A program made the translations under genes and the position numbers. Below, piece by piece: positions 12,801-21,215 of a stretch of DNA of 64,000 nucleotides. Position 1 is the first letter of the stretch. Each line of letters begins with the position of its first letter. This DNA is from Gymnothorax reevesii (taxonomy: Eukaryota; Chordata; Actinopteri; Anguilliformes; Muraenidae): NCBI GenBank assembly GCA_029721435.1, contig CM056573.1, positions 150,495,947-150,559,946 on the forward strand, given 5' to 3'. The notes beneath the pieces are model-generated. The model did not search any database. It had not been told where the DNA came from and saw only the letters and a list, made by a program, of their open reading frames with translations.

Positions 12801-15800
12801 CAGAAAAAAGCCACAGTTAGACTGATATCAATAATCTCTGTGACTTCATAATACTTCCTAAAGATCATTGATAATTTGAAACAATTAATTGAAGCACCTA
12901 TTACTAAAACCCTATAAGTCACACTTGACTTGTGGGGTTTTAGTAATCAGTGCTTCAATTGTATAAAGAGACTATTATAACTTTCAGTGAGATACCAGCT
13001 CAGTTTAGAAAATGAATTAGCGAGCTCCCATATAAATGGAAAATCAAATCAACTGTGTGTTTCTGTGTATATTTATGTATTCTTGTGTGTGTGTGTGTGT
13101 GTGCGTGTGTGCGTGTGTGTGCGCGCGCGTGTGTGTGTGTGTGTATGTGTGTGTGTGTATCTGTGCATGTGCGTGTGTGTGTATCTGTGTGTGTCTGTAT
13201 TTTTGCATATGCTCTTGTTTATACACTCTCAGAAAATAAAGTACATTGTCGTACCTTTATGGGTACGATGGGTTGTCCCCGGGGCAACACCATCTAAGGT
13301 ACACCTATAGTACCCCTGAAAAAGCATTACATACTATACATTTGTAGCCCATTAGAGGGTACAAATGGCCGCCTTAAGATTCAATAATTAATCAATGGGA
13401 GTACATTAGTATAGATTGCACCTTGATGTTTAGAACTGGACTCCAATTGAATCAGTGAATTCCATGATGAAAATGTGTGGAGTACGGCCCTTATTGAATT
13501 CACCTTTTCAATTGCCTTTCAATTTCTGTGGATGTGCGAGGGAGTGTGTGTGCACCTAAAGGAATGAGAATGAGCACCTAATGAAGCAGTATCCTGTCAA
13601 TGCACACATAAAGATTTTACATTATAATGACATGCGTGTCTCTGGTAAAACCGTAAGAAAAGATTGTTGTAGACACCTTTATCCTGCCTCACCACATTTC
13701 TGTCATATTTCTTCCTCATAAAGCTACCAGTTTTTAAATTACTTCATCTTAATGAATCAGACATCGCTGCATATCTTGGGCTCGCTTGTAATTCAAATGA
13801 ACACTCTTTTAATATATATATTTTTTTTATTACCGTTGAGTAATGGTTAAATGGGATCAAATGGCATTTTTATCAATGATTTTAACGATAATTTGTCAAT
13901 ACCGTTTAAGGTTCAGCAGAATCTACAGTCAAAGGCTTAAAAATAGTATACGTTAGTGTATTAGTCTGACAAACCTTTCCGTCGGTTGACAAAATAAAAA
14001 TGCCAAATTAAATGAAGCATTCTATGCATGTGCCTTTGATACTAACAGAGCTCTCGATCACAAACATTTGAAGTATATTTTTTCACAAATGTAATGATGA
14101 AATTCATTAAGAATTATGAAAACAATTACGAAAACCATCCTGATTAGTTGCAACGTTTTGTATAAAAGCAAGACACTTATTTGCTTATCAATTTATAGAT
14201 GAAGGACCCCTCCAGTCATAAAAAGACTTATTTCAAAACATTCCAAGGATATTTTTTTGTAATTTTACAGATATCTCACCAAACAGTATTATTACCATTT
14301 TTAATTAAGGTCAAAACCATACGTTATATGTAGACTCTTGATACGAGGTTTTTTTTATTACTGGCAGCTAAGCAAGATTTTTTTTGTTTGTTAGTTATCA
14401 AAAGGACAACCTGAGAGATCATTTTCTTCCATCCATCAGTTATTTACCTGCAGCCTTTCCCTATCCCAGCACTGAGTGGACACCAGTCAGTTAGCCAGTA
14501 ATACACCTTGGACAGTTTGAGAATATAATCAGATTAATTCTGTATTCTAAAAATAATAAAAATGTGTAGTGTCAGCTCATTTGGTTGCCCATGCATACAT
14601 AATATGTGACAGTTGATGGGTCCCGTCATTAGAATGCCTCCTAATAAGCAGGCAACCTGGCAACCAGGCTCTTTGGCGATGTGGTCAGCGCGTTTGACTC
14701 TCACCGGGGAGTTTGGGGTTTAATTCCCTGTCCGAGCCCTCCTTTATATATATATATATATAGCGCCCCCCATAATTATTGGCACCCCTGGTTAAGATGT
14801 TTTCTTTAGCTTCTAATAAATTCAGTTTTTTTTTCTAAATAATATAGGACCACAATGAAAAAAAGAAGAAAATCCATTCTTGAATTCAAGTGCATTTATT
14901 CAGTAGGAAAAAAAATGTAAAAAAAAATGTTCTACATCAAATCATGTGTGCCACAATTATTAGCACCCCTGATGTTAATACTTTGTACAACCCCCTTTTG
15001 CCAACAAAACAGCACCTAATCTTCTCCTATAATGTTTCACAAGATGGGAGAATACAGAAAGAGGGATCTTTGACCATTCCTCTTTGCACAATCTCTCTAA
15101 ATCATCCAGCGACCTGGGTCCTCTCCTCTGCACTCTCCTCTTCAGCTCACTCCACAGGTTTTCAATGGGGTTGAGGTCTGGGGACTGAGATGGCCATGGG
15201 AGGAGCTTGATTCTGTGTCTAGTGAACCATTTCTGTGTAGATTTGGCCACATGTTTAGGGTCATTATCCTACTGAAAGACCAAGTGACAACCCATCTTCA
15301 GCTTTTGGGCAGAGGTCACCAGATTTTGATTTAACATGTCCTGGTATTTCAAAGCGTTCATGATTCCATGCACCCTAACAAGGTTCCCAGGGCCTCTGGA
15401 AGAGAAACAGGCCCACAGCATCAACGATCCTCCCCCATACTTTACTGTGGAAGTGAGGTGCTTTTCTGCATACTCATCTTTTGTGTTCCGCCAGACCCAC
15501 TTAGAGTGTTTGTTGCCAAAAAGCTCTATCTTGGTCTCATCTGACCAAAGCACATGGTCCCAGTATCGCTTAGCGAACTCCAGATCTTTGCATTTATGAT
15601 TGTGAGTGAGCATAGGTTTTTTCCCGTGCATGCCTCCCGAACAGCTTGTTGGCATGTAGATAGCGCCTGATGGTTGTTTTTGAGACTTTGTGACCCCAAG
15701 ATGCTACCATTTGTTGCAATTCTTTAACAATGAGCTTTGGAGAACTTTTTATTTCTCTTACCATCCTCCTCACTGGGCGTGGTGGCAAAATAACCTTGCG

Positions 15801-16341
15801 TCCTCGTCCAGGCTTGTTTACCACTGTTCCAGTTGTTTTAAACTTCTAAATGATTCCTCTGACAGTAGATATGGGCAGGTGCAGGCGAGTGGCTATTTTC
15901 TTGTAGCCATTGCCTGACTTGTGAAGGTCGACACACATCTGCCTTACTTGAATGGTGTGTTCCGTTGTCTTTCCCATGTTGAAGAGTGGATAAGAGAAAT
16001 GGCCTCTGTGTCACGTCATTTTTATACCCCAGGGTAACAGGAAGTGATGATTTACTAATTAATTGTTCCTAGATACTCTGATCAACTTTGTAAACTACTG
16101 TAGAAATGACAGAAATACTTCAATTACATTTAATTCCTAGGAATTGTTAGGGGTGCCAGTAATTGTGGAACAGGTGATTTTATGAAAAAGAATTATTTCT
16201 TTGCCGGGGATTTTTTCCCCCTTAAAATTTACTTGAGTTGAAGGCTACAATTTTGTGAGTGTGAGAGTATGCTTCTGCAATAAAAAATTTAATTTATTTT
16301 AGAGCTTTTAACACAACTTAGCCAATAATTATGGAGGGCGA

Positions 16342-16391
<50 letters not shown>

Positions 16392-19056
16392 AGTGCCAGC
16401 TGGTGAATTGGCAATAGGTGAGGCTCAAAACAATACCTTAAAATTACTGATTGGTCAAGATCTGTTTTCAATCATTAAATTACCATTACAATAACTCTGA
16501 AAACTCTCAACATTATCAGGTGTGGCCAGTTTTCATTAATAACGCATACCTGCTCTCTTGCATTTGGTGTGAGTTTAAGTGGCATATATTCATTCCTTTG
16601 CAGTAGTGAGCAATTATTCAATCAACACATATGTGAGAGATTCACACGCTGAATTGACGTCCTTGAGCACTGGAGGGGTTGGAAGCAATGGAATTGCATA
16701 AAGATGTTTCAAATGATCTTATTTCATTTATACAGTCATGAAACACATGCATTGCTTCCAATCCATGAATAAAGAAAAGCGTGAGAAGTCCGGAGTCGTA
16801 ATCAGTATGCATTATATAATGAAAACTGGCCACATCCAATAATGTTCAGAGTTTCTGTAATGGTAATTTAAATGAGTGATTGAAAACAGGTTGTGACCAA
16901 TCATTAATTTTAAGGGATTGTTTGAGCCTCCCTTATCGCCAGTGGGTCTTGAGGTATGGTTTGGGTCAATATCTTCTTGCAAAGTCCTCTTACGGCCAAG
17001 TCCCAGCATTCTGGCAGAGGCAACCAGATTGTCAGCCAAAATATCCTGATACTTGGTGGAATTCATTATGCCATTAATCTTTACTAGGGCCCCTGAACCT
17101 CTTGACTTAAAACAGCCCCAAAACATGACTGACCCACCATCATATTTCATCATGGGTATGAGATGATTCTCCTTGTTTGCATCTCTGTTTCAATGCCAAA
17201 TATGCTAATGCTGTATCTGATGGAAACGTGCAATTTCGGTCTCATTTGACCAGAGCACCCTGTTCCAGTCATAATTTATATGATGTTCGGCAAACTCCAA
17301 GCGCTTGCTTCTGTGTCTTTTGGTCAGAAAAGGCTTTCCTCTGGCAACCCCTCCAAAGAGCCCGTGGTTGTGGAGGTGCTGCCTGATGGTGCTTTTTTAA
17401 ACCTGTTGACCCAAAGATGTCACCAAGGCCTGCAATTCCTTCACAGTGATTCTTGGGGATTTTTAACTTACTTAAACTTGAGTGGAATTTAATACCTGAT
17501 TTAATTTTGGTAGATGCAATTCACTATAATCTTTAAGGCTGCCATTAATTGTGAAACCGAGTGCATTAGTATTTCAGAGGAAATTTATCTTTAATTAAAT
17601 CAGTGATGATTTTGGTTGGTTCCCTTGGAACATTAGTATCGTGCAGAATTTTTCACATGTTGTTATTTAGAGTACATTCCCAGTCTGGTGTGCCAGTAAT
17701 TTTTGAGCGCATTGTAAGCTAATGTTCTCATTTTTTTTCTCCAAGAAATTATGCCATTCAGAGTAGCCTTCACCATGCAGAGTCAGGGGGGCCGTCATGT
17801 GAAGGTAAGCTATTGCCAGTCTTCAAATAATCTCAAAGGCTTTGAATATGCATGGTTTTAGCCGTCGGCCAGTGAGGTTCAGGGCTCACACACAGAACCG
17901 GTTCTGCTAGAGGGCAGGGTCTACTGGTCTTCACCAGCAGCAATCCCCCGCGGTCACACCCAAATCAGCCTGGGGCGGACTGCAGTACCTCAGCTGTCTC
18001 AATGACTTCTGTCTGAGCATCTTTGTCTTCAATATATCACCTCAAAATAATCCCTCATCTGCCACATGTGCTTTCTGACCTTCATTTTGTTAACAAAGTT
18101 GAAAAATCAGTTGTTGTTGAACAGTTGAATTATTTAGCCAATTATTTTGAATATGTACAATTCAGTGCCTTGTATTATAATTCAGCATTAAACATTAAGC
18201 ATTTTATTTTCCATGTGATTTCAGACTTCCAATTGCACACCAATACAGTGAAAACCTATTTTAAAATGGAACGTTTAGTGAGGATCAACATAAAATAAAG
18301 TTCATAGTAGAATCCATCCCTCCAATCACCTACATTTTAACGTAAAAAAAGACAGTTATGTGAGAAAGCAGAAAATGCATTTTTATAATCTGCTCTCATG
18401 TCCACAAACAGTAAGTCGCTGTACTTTTTTTTTTTTTTTTTTTGTCGACAGGCCAAACTAAAGAGTAATCGCTTGGCAACCAGTGACCAACTGTGATGCA
18501 CGAATTTTTGCATAATGTTAAAAAGTAGGGCTCATGTTTCCTCTGGATATAGTACAATCTTTCTTCATAACAACTATTATAAATCAAAAGTCACTTAATT
18601 TATTTAATTTGACAGTCTCCCAGACCAGTAATAACATGATTTGGATGTAATGTGAATGCTGGAGTGTTCTCACCTGTGGCTGGAGGACTCCTCAAACATC
18701 CTGTCTCTGCCCTCCTTAAAAAGCAGCACTGCCCTCTCCGTCTTATCCAGCAGATGCCTGATGTGGACCTTAAGGTAAAACCCCTCGTCCCCCCGCGGGT
18801 TGTGGCCCCCGCTGCCTGTTGCCCCCTTATAGGGCTCCCACACGGCTGTGAGCAGAGCAGAGGTCTCGACCACCAGTTCGGGCAGGTAGGGTGGACTGTT
18901 CTTGAGGGCCAGCCGTGGGTTGGTACATTGTCTGTACAGCTTGCCCAGTCTCTTGAGAGCCTTTTCCAAGAGTCGCCGGTCAGCACTGGTGGGGGCCTTA
19001 GCAAATCCAAGTCTGGGGCTCTTACTTCCCCCTGCCTCACTTCCCGCCATTGCCAT
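3692..19056 (-). CDS. cblc: cblc: Cbl-family E3 ubiquitin ligase, 5' part (5 exons, TKB domain)
   Basis: This is the N-terminal half of a Cbl-type RING E3 ligase, which binds phosphotyrosine on activated receptor kinases and ubiquitinates them. Coding exons (minus strand) are 19056-18674, 9514-9368, 4852-4696, 4361-4240 and 3829-3692. All have GT-AG borders, and phases 2,2,0,2,2 join into one frame of 315 codons. Residues 1-177 form the four-helix bundle ([28 protein letters not shown]). Residues 178-229 hold the EF-hand ([21 protein letters not shown]). Residues 230-315 begin the SH2 ([31 protein letters not shown]). The MAMAG start resembles mammalian Cbl-c, and the bcl3 neighbour supports cblc over cbl or cblb. 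The rest of the SH2, linker, RING and tail are not in the window. The Cbl family is certain; the paralogue is inferred. Confidence 0.92.
4002..4172. repeat. 28-bp minisatellite with a 56-bp dimeric period
   Basis: About six tandem copies of a 28-bp unit around CCATTGTGTTTAAACAAT lie in cblc intron 4. Two unit variants alternate: one ends ACTTATCCCT, the other TTTATCACC. The repeat therefore has a higher-order 56-bp period. Most units contain the octamer GTTTAAAC. Confidence 0.85.
4240..4361 (-). CDS. cblc: cblc coding exon 4 (EF-hand/SH2 junction)
   Basis: Encodes [40 protein letters not shown] and the start of a Ser codon. Trp-Leu-Leu-Asn-Trp and [11 protein letters not shown] are diagnostic of Cbl proteins. 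The acceptor TCCGCAG|CC is at 4362 and the donor GGGAG|GTAGGA at 4239. 122 nt, phase 0 to 2. Confidence 0.95.
4629..4650. repeat. Poly(A) tract in cblc intron 3
   Basis: A run of about 19 A residues in the + strand, within the 334-bp intron between cblc exons 4 and 3. On the transcribed strand it is a poly(U)-like tract. The rest of intron 3 shows nothing recognisable. Confidence 0.8.
4696..4852 (-). CDS. cblc: cblc coding exon 3 (EF-hand)
   Basis: Encodes [36 protein letters not shown] and [15 protein letters not shown]. The calcium-binding loop keeps Asp, Thr, Asn and the terminal Glu at the family positions. The acceptor CCCTCAG|A is at 4853 and the donor TTCCAG|GTTTGG at 4695. 157 nt, phase 2 to 0. 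The longer ORF reading on to about 4429 is intron read-through. Confidence 0.95.
4853..5540. other. cblc intron 2, right-hand (5'-splice-distal) part
   Basis: Intronic. At 5165-5235 it contains the block TTTATTTATATAGCACCTTT followed by CACAGACACC and GGTGCTTCACA, a motif recurring in many fish repeats. No coding or RNA gene signal. Confidence 0.4.
5540..5705 (-). mobile_element. tRNA-derived SINE-like repeat, copy 1
   Basis: On the minus strand it has a tRNA-like segment with a box A-like TGGTCAGCACATTTGA and a box B-like GGTTTAATTA. It is preceded by GTGACAGTTGATGGGTCC. A second copy in the opposite orientation is at 14590-14745, which defines it as interspersed. It abuts the 3' side of the minus-strand LINE relic. 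Confidence 0.55.
5706..8745 (-). pseudogene. LINE (non-LTR retrotransposon) ORF2 relic, split by a hAT element
   Basis: Minus-strand reading from 8745 leftwards gives a pre-RT block ([15 protein letters not shown]), then [35 protein letters not shown] and a degraded YADD (CSDNTILY). The next block, [12 protein letters not shown] at about 7605, is cut by a hAT insertion at 5963-7591. The frame resumes at 5962 with [17 protein letters not shown] and ends with [12 protein letters not shown] near 5750. This is the RT and C-terminal part of a Rex1/L2-like LINE. Many stops and frameshifts make it inactive. A segment of the RT is duplicated in tandem (7741-7985 and about 7986-8220). Confidence 0.75.
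5963..7591. mobile_element. Non-autonomous hAT-like DNA transposon
   Basis: This 1,629-bp insertion interrupts the minus-strand LINE frame. It is flanked by CCAATTAC (5955-5962) and CCAAATAC (7592-7599), an 8-bp target duplication with one mismatch, as hAT elements make. The ends read TAGGGTAGTCCC and, inverted, TAGATCTGGCCCC. GACCAACAGCC-like motifs lie just inside both ends. The interior is AT-rich with no credible transposase, so it is non-autonomous or fully decayed. Confidence 0.75.
8746..9367. other. cblc intron 2, left of exon 2: nothing recognised
   Basis: AT-rich intronic sequence with no repeat, RNA gene or ORF that could be supported. The short minus-strand ORF at 9035-9241 has no family signal. 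Confidence 0.4.
9368..9514 (-). CDS. cblc: cblc coding exon 2
   Basis: Not an ATG-initiated ORF, but found by reading the minus strand: [18 protein letters not shown], then [20 protein letters not shown] and FWKTAFGE, a close match to the end of the Cbl four-helix bundle. The acceptor CTTCAG|GAAG is at 9515 and the donor GAAAG|GTGAGA at 9367. It is 147 nt and preserves phase 2 on both sides. Confidence 0.93.
9515..10460. other. cblc intron 1, first part: nothing recognised
   Basis: No repeat family or gene was identified apart from a run of about 12 C residues at 9965-9977. The 142-aa plus-strand ORF at 9712-10140 has low-complexity composition, no domain, and overlapping ORFs on both strands, and is taken as accidental. 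Confidence 0.35.
10465..11185 (+). pseudogene. Highly decayed Tc1-type transposase
   Basis: Plus-strand reading in shifting frames gives a Tc1-like N-terminus ([20 protein letters not shown] near 10500), a middle block ([15 protein letters not shown]) and a catalytic block [19 protein letters not shown] near 10890. In that block the catalytic Asp of WSDESRFTLF is Asn. Stops and frameshifts occur throughout. No terminal repeats could be matched. Confidence 0.6.
11247..11430 (+). mobile_element. Left-end fragment of a mariner-like DNA transposon
   Basis: Starts with TACAACCCCTAATCCAAAAA followed by AGTTGGGATGCTGCG, the terminal repeat style of abundant fish mariner-like elements. It continues through the subterminal ATGCAATGATTTGCAAATCT, then fades. 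Only the left end is present. Confidence 0.65.
11431..12886. other. cblc intron 1, middle: nothing recognised
   Basis: AT-rich sequence without supported coding, RNA or repeat features. The small ORFs on either strand (for example 11791-11979 and 12196-12399) have no family signal. Confidence 0.35.
12887..12960. repeat. 74-nt near-perfect hairpin
   Basis: Two 35-nt arms, starting AATTGAAGCAC and ending GTGCTTCAATT, pair with four mismatches around a CACT loop. The innermost 6 bp (AAGTCA/TGACTT) are perfect. It is either a very short MITE or a precursor-like hairpin. Nothing in the sequence shows it is transcribed, other than lying in the cblc intron on the antisense side. Confidence 0.75.
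13084..13200. repeat. Imperfect (GT)n microsatellite
   Basis: About 115 bp of GT dinucleotides interrupted by GC and CTGTAT steps. The overlapping ORFs on both strands (60-107 aa of Cys/Val or His/Thr) are artefacts of the repeat. Confidence 0.95.
13222..13385. repeat. Fish interspersed repeat, GTACC-rich (MITE-like)
   Basis: Begins CACTCTCAGAAAATAAAGTA and contains self-complementary GGTAC/GTACC pairs and TTGTCCCCGGGGCAACACC. It ends near GAGGGTACAAATG. Such GTACC-rich short repeats are common in teleosts. No coding potential. Confidence 0.5.
13386..14580. other. cblc intron 1: nothing recognised
   Basis: AT-rich intronic sequence with T-runs. No ORF, RNA gene or repeat family could be supported. 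Confidence 0.35.
14590..14745 (+). mobile_element. tRNA-derived SINE-like repeat, copy 2
   Basis: Has the same sequence as the copy at 5540-5705 but in plus orientation. It starts near GTGACAGTTGATGGGTCCCG and has a box A-like TGGTCAGCGCGTTTGA and a box B-like GGTTTAATTCC about 33 nt further on. It runs into a short (TA)n tract at 14745-14761, where a Tc1 element has inserted. The tRNA cloverleaf is not intact, so it is not a tRNA gene. Confidence 0.6.
14762..16341 (-). mobile_element. Near-complete Tc1-like transposon
   Basis: The terminal inverted repeats read GCGCCCCCCATAATTATTGG on the left and, inverted, ATCGCCCTCCATAATTATTG on the right. The element is about 1.58 kb, the usual Tc1 size, and lies in a (TA)n tract, as expected for TA-targeting. 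It carries one transposase gene in minus orientation (see separate entry). Confidence 0.85.
14975..15977 (-). pseudogene. Tc1 transposase, recently inactivated
   Basis: Reads from an ATG at 15977 ([20 protein letters not shown]) through the paired HTH ([20 protein letters not shown]), a GRGRK-type hook, and the DDE domain to a stop at 14975. The full length of about 333 codons is normal for Tc1. The catalytic residues are recognisable: Asp in [11 protein letters not shown], Asp in DNDPKH, Glu in NPIENLW. Three lesions are visible: a stop near 15846, a frameshift near 15620, and a stop (CAG to TAG type) just before DNDPKH at about 15271. It is otherwise well preserved, suggesting fairly recent death. 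Confidence 0.85.
16344..16389. repeat. (TA)n microsatellite
   Basis: About 40 bp of TA dinucleotides after TTTATTTAT steps, immediately right of the Tc1 element. Together with the TA tract at 14745 it is probably the split target tract of that insertion. Confidence 0.9.
16393..17715 (-). mobile_element. Tc1 relic with an inverted internal duplication
   Basis: Minus-strand transposase fragments are readable from about 17490 to 16812: a [14 protein letters not shown] block, then [30 protein letters not shown] and [11 protein letters not shown], ending in frame drift after DIDPNH. The right end (17685-17712) reads GTGTGCCAGTAATTTTTGAG followed by CGCATT, a Tc1 end. The block at about 16805-16945 is repeated inverted at about 16393-16553, around a 250-bp spacer. 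Confidence 0.65.
17716..18673. other. cblc intron 1, exon-proximal part
   Basis: Contains a T-run at 18425-18442 and no supported repeat or gene. A GC-richer patch at 17855-17990 has no family signal. The 91-aa ORF at 18023-18298 is AT-rich and unrecognised. Confidence 0.35.
18674..19056 (-). CDS. cblc: cblc coding exon 1
   Basis: Encodes residues 1-127 plus two bases of codon 128. It contains [35 protein letters not shown] and a Gly-rich loop (GATGSGG), matching helices 1-3 of the Cbl four-helix bundle. The ATG at 19056 is followed by a second ATG two codons on (MAMAG), and either may serve. The donor CACAG|GTGAGA is at 18673. The exon is clearly more GC-rich than the flanking introns. ORFs on the opposite strand here are shadows. 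Confidence 0.92.
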
Positions 19057-20985
19057 TGCACAGGGTCCGCCGCACGTCCGTCTGTGGCTGTCTGGTCTCA
19101 GCCAGAGTCTGCTTGTGAGGCAGTGGACCTTTTTACCAGTCTGTCTGACTGTGAGCCCAAGAGTAAGGACTTTAGCTGTTTGAATCAGAGTGCCAACATG
19201 TCCTCAACTACACCTTCTCTCTGCTTTCTCAACCCCAAAATATCAGAAACTCCACACACAGGACAAATTCCCCTTTTCAAAATTATATGATGATTGCCAT
19301 CCTCATTCAGATGTCTGTGTGGTTTTTCGTTGGTTCCCCTCAAATGAGTGGTGGTTTGAAGGAGTACTGAAGAAAATGAGAGAGAGAGAGAGAGAGAGAG
19401 CAGGTGTTACTTCTGAAACTTTAAGCTAATAAAGGCAAATGATAGTGACAGCATCAGCTGAAAATCTCGACAAAAATTCACATACGTAAATGTAAAAATT
19501 AATTTTGGGAAATTATGGGAAACAGCATATGAGTAAACACAAAAGTCAGCTACAACAGCTAATCAGAGCATTAAAACTGAAGCGATGGACATCTTACATT
19601 GCATAACATACAAAGTATTTTATCTCATAAAACAAACGTTGATATCAAACCTAAAGAAAAGACTGTCGTCCCCGTCCTCCCAAAGTAGCTCAGCGGTGTT
19701 ATGCTCTCAAAGCCTTCTGCTGCAATCCAGTTCAATAAGTGAATACAGAAAAGTGAGAGAGAATTGGGGTGGATGAGGGCTGAGAGCTTTCTCTGTCTCC
19801 CTTTCTACTCACTCTTTTACTCTGGCTCCCTCCTCCTTTATCTGTGGCCTGAATGCACGCACCGTTCTTGATAGCATCTCTTTACGTTAACAGGATCTTT
19901 GAAACAGACCTGAGCTGTGAAAGAGGAATCCACACTGCTAATCTGTGTGTGTGGGCAGCAAGGAGACACCATGGCTCTCTCTGTTTCTCAGTCTGTGCTT
20001 GGCTAATCTGCCTCTCTCTGTGACGGGTTTCCGGGTTGCAAGCAGACAAACAGGTTTTTTTCTTTGTGTTTTGAAGGCAAGTGCGAGGTAAAGGTGTGGA
20101 GTCTTACATGTTACATCAGACCAGGGGGGGAGAGGGCGCCAAAGAGCTGAGAAACATACAGGCTTTCTTTGAGAGAAAAAAAAAGAAGTTTTTTCCATAT
20201 CGTTAGCCTAATAGCATTGACGCCTAAGTCATATTTGAATGTTTTCAGAAAACAAGAAGAAACAATTAGCAAGCATATTAGTATTTCTTTTTTTTTTTGA
20301 TATTGCAACAGAAAGCAAAAAAATTACTTAGGAATATAGTACATAATTATGCTATGAGGCTAACGATATGTGATATTCACAAAATTCTATTCAATAGTTT
20401 TTTGTGGGTATGGCCACTCCAAAGATGTCTGTCTGCCTTTAACATTAAAAAAACAGTTGAAAATAAAAATATTAAATCAAGATTCTCCTAGTTGCAATTA
20501 AAGCCTGCACCTATACTGGTCCCTTCAGGATAAGGTTTCCCATCACTGCTTTAGACTTTAATCCAACTTCATTAGCAAGCTAGCCTGGGGAGGATGGGCT
20601 CCCCCATTGAGGTCGAATTTCTCCCAAGATTTTTTTTGGAGGGGGTACTGTAAGACCATGCCTCCAGCCGTCCAGCTCACTGGTCTATTAAGACCAGGAC
20701 AGCATTCCTCACCCAGTAATCATGGCCTGCATCTGTTAGTCATTTCCACAGTGGGGTGTGCAACAAAAGATCAAGTCTCACACTCAGTCTTTGTGAAGTC
20801 TCGTAAGCCACATGCCTGTATTGCATTGCTCGCCTTGTACAAGACCTGATCTCCCATGTATAGCATGTGTAGTTCCTAACTCTCTAACTTAGTGCTGTTT
20901 ATTGTGTATATCAGCACTTTAACTTTATATATAGATATACAACTTCCTGTCCTCCGAGCCTGTCACTAGGGTACGTGACACAAAC
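19057..20985. other. Upstream region of cblc (5' UTR/promoter side) and intergenic sequence
   Basis: The first few hundred bp upstream of the cblc ATG (19057 onward on the + strand) should contain its 5' UTR and promoter, but no TATA box or CpG-rich core stands out. A (GA)n tract of about 20 bp is at 19380-19400. No other gene or repeat is recognised. Confidence 0.35.
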
Positions 20986-20989
20986 CTCA

Positions 20990-21215
20990 CATTATTACTC
21001 CTAAATTGCCCCTGTCCAAACTTTTTTTGGAATGCGTTGAAGGCCTGAATGGCAGGAATAGATGTATATTTACAAATAAATTGAAAAAGACCTGACAATC
21101 TTTAAATATCTTTCTTTCATACCATCTGCAATGAAATAAAATCAGTGCTTTCTGTTTTTATGTGCATTTTCCATTCTGTCCAGCTTTTTTCTGAATTTGG
21201 TTGTAAAATTGCAAC
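20990..21215 (-). mobile_element. Right-end fragment of a mariner-like DNA transposon
   Basis: Contains CCAAACTTTTTTTGGAATGC, GATGTATATTTACAAATAAA and ATACCATCTGCAATGAAATA, then GTGCATTTTCCATTCTGTCC, the subterminal sequence typical of abundant fish mariner-like elements (same style as the left-end fragment at 11247). No transposase remains. Confidence 0.6.

Noticed and set aside
12987..13310. Overlapping ORFs of 60-107 aa on both strands through a GT tract
   Set aside because: They consist of Cys/Val or His/Thr dinucleotide-encoded repeats; artefacts of the microsatellite.
14650..14745. tRNA gene at the box A/box B-like sequence
   Set aside because: Stems do not form a proper cloverleaf and a second inverted copy exists at 5540-5705; a tRNA-derived SINE is the better reading.
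17757..17802. Exon-like stretch ([18 protein letters not shown]) between an AG and a GTAAGC on the plus strand
   Set aside because: Eighteen codons with splice-like borders are easily found by chance; no homologous gene recognised and no partner exon seen.
18652..19290. 212-aa plus-strand ORF opposite cblc exon 1
   Set aside because: It is the antisense shadow of a GC-rich coding exon whose minus-strand reading is clearly Cbl.
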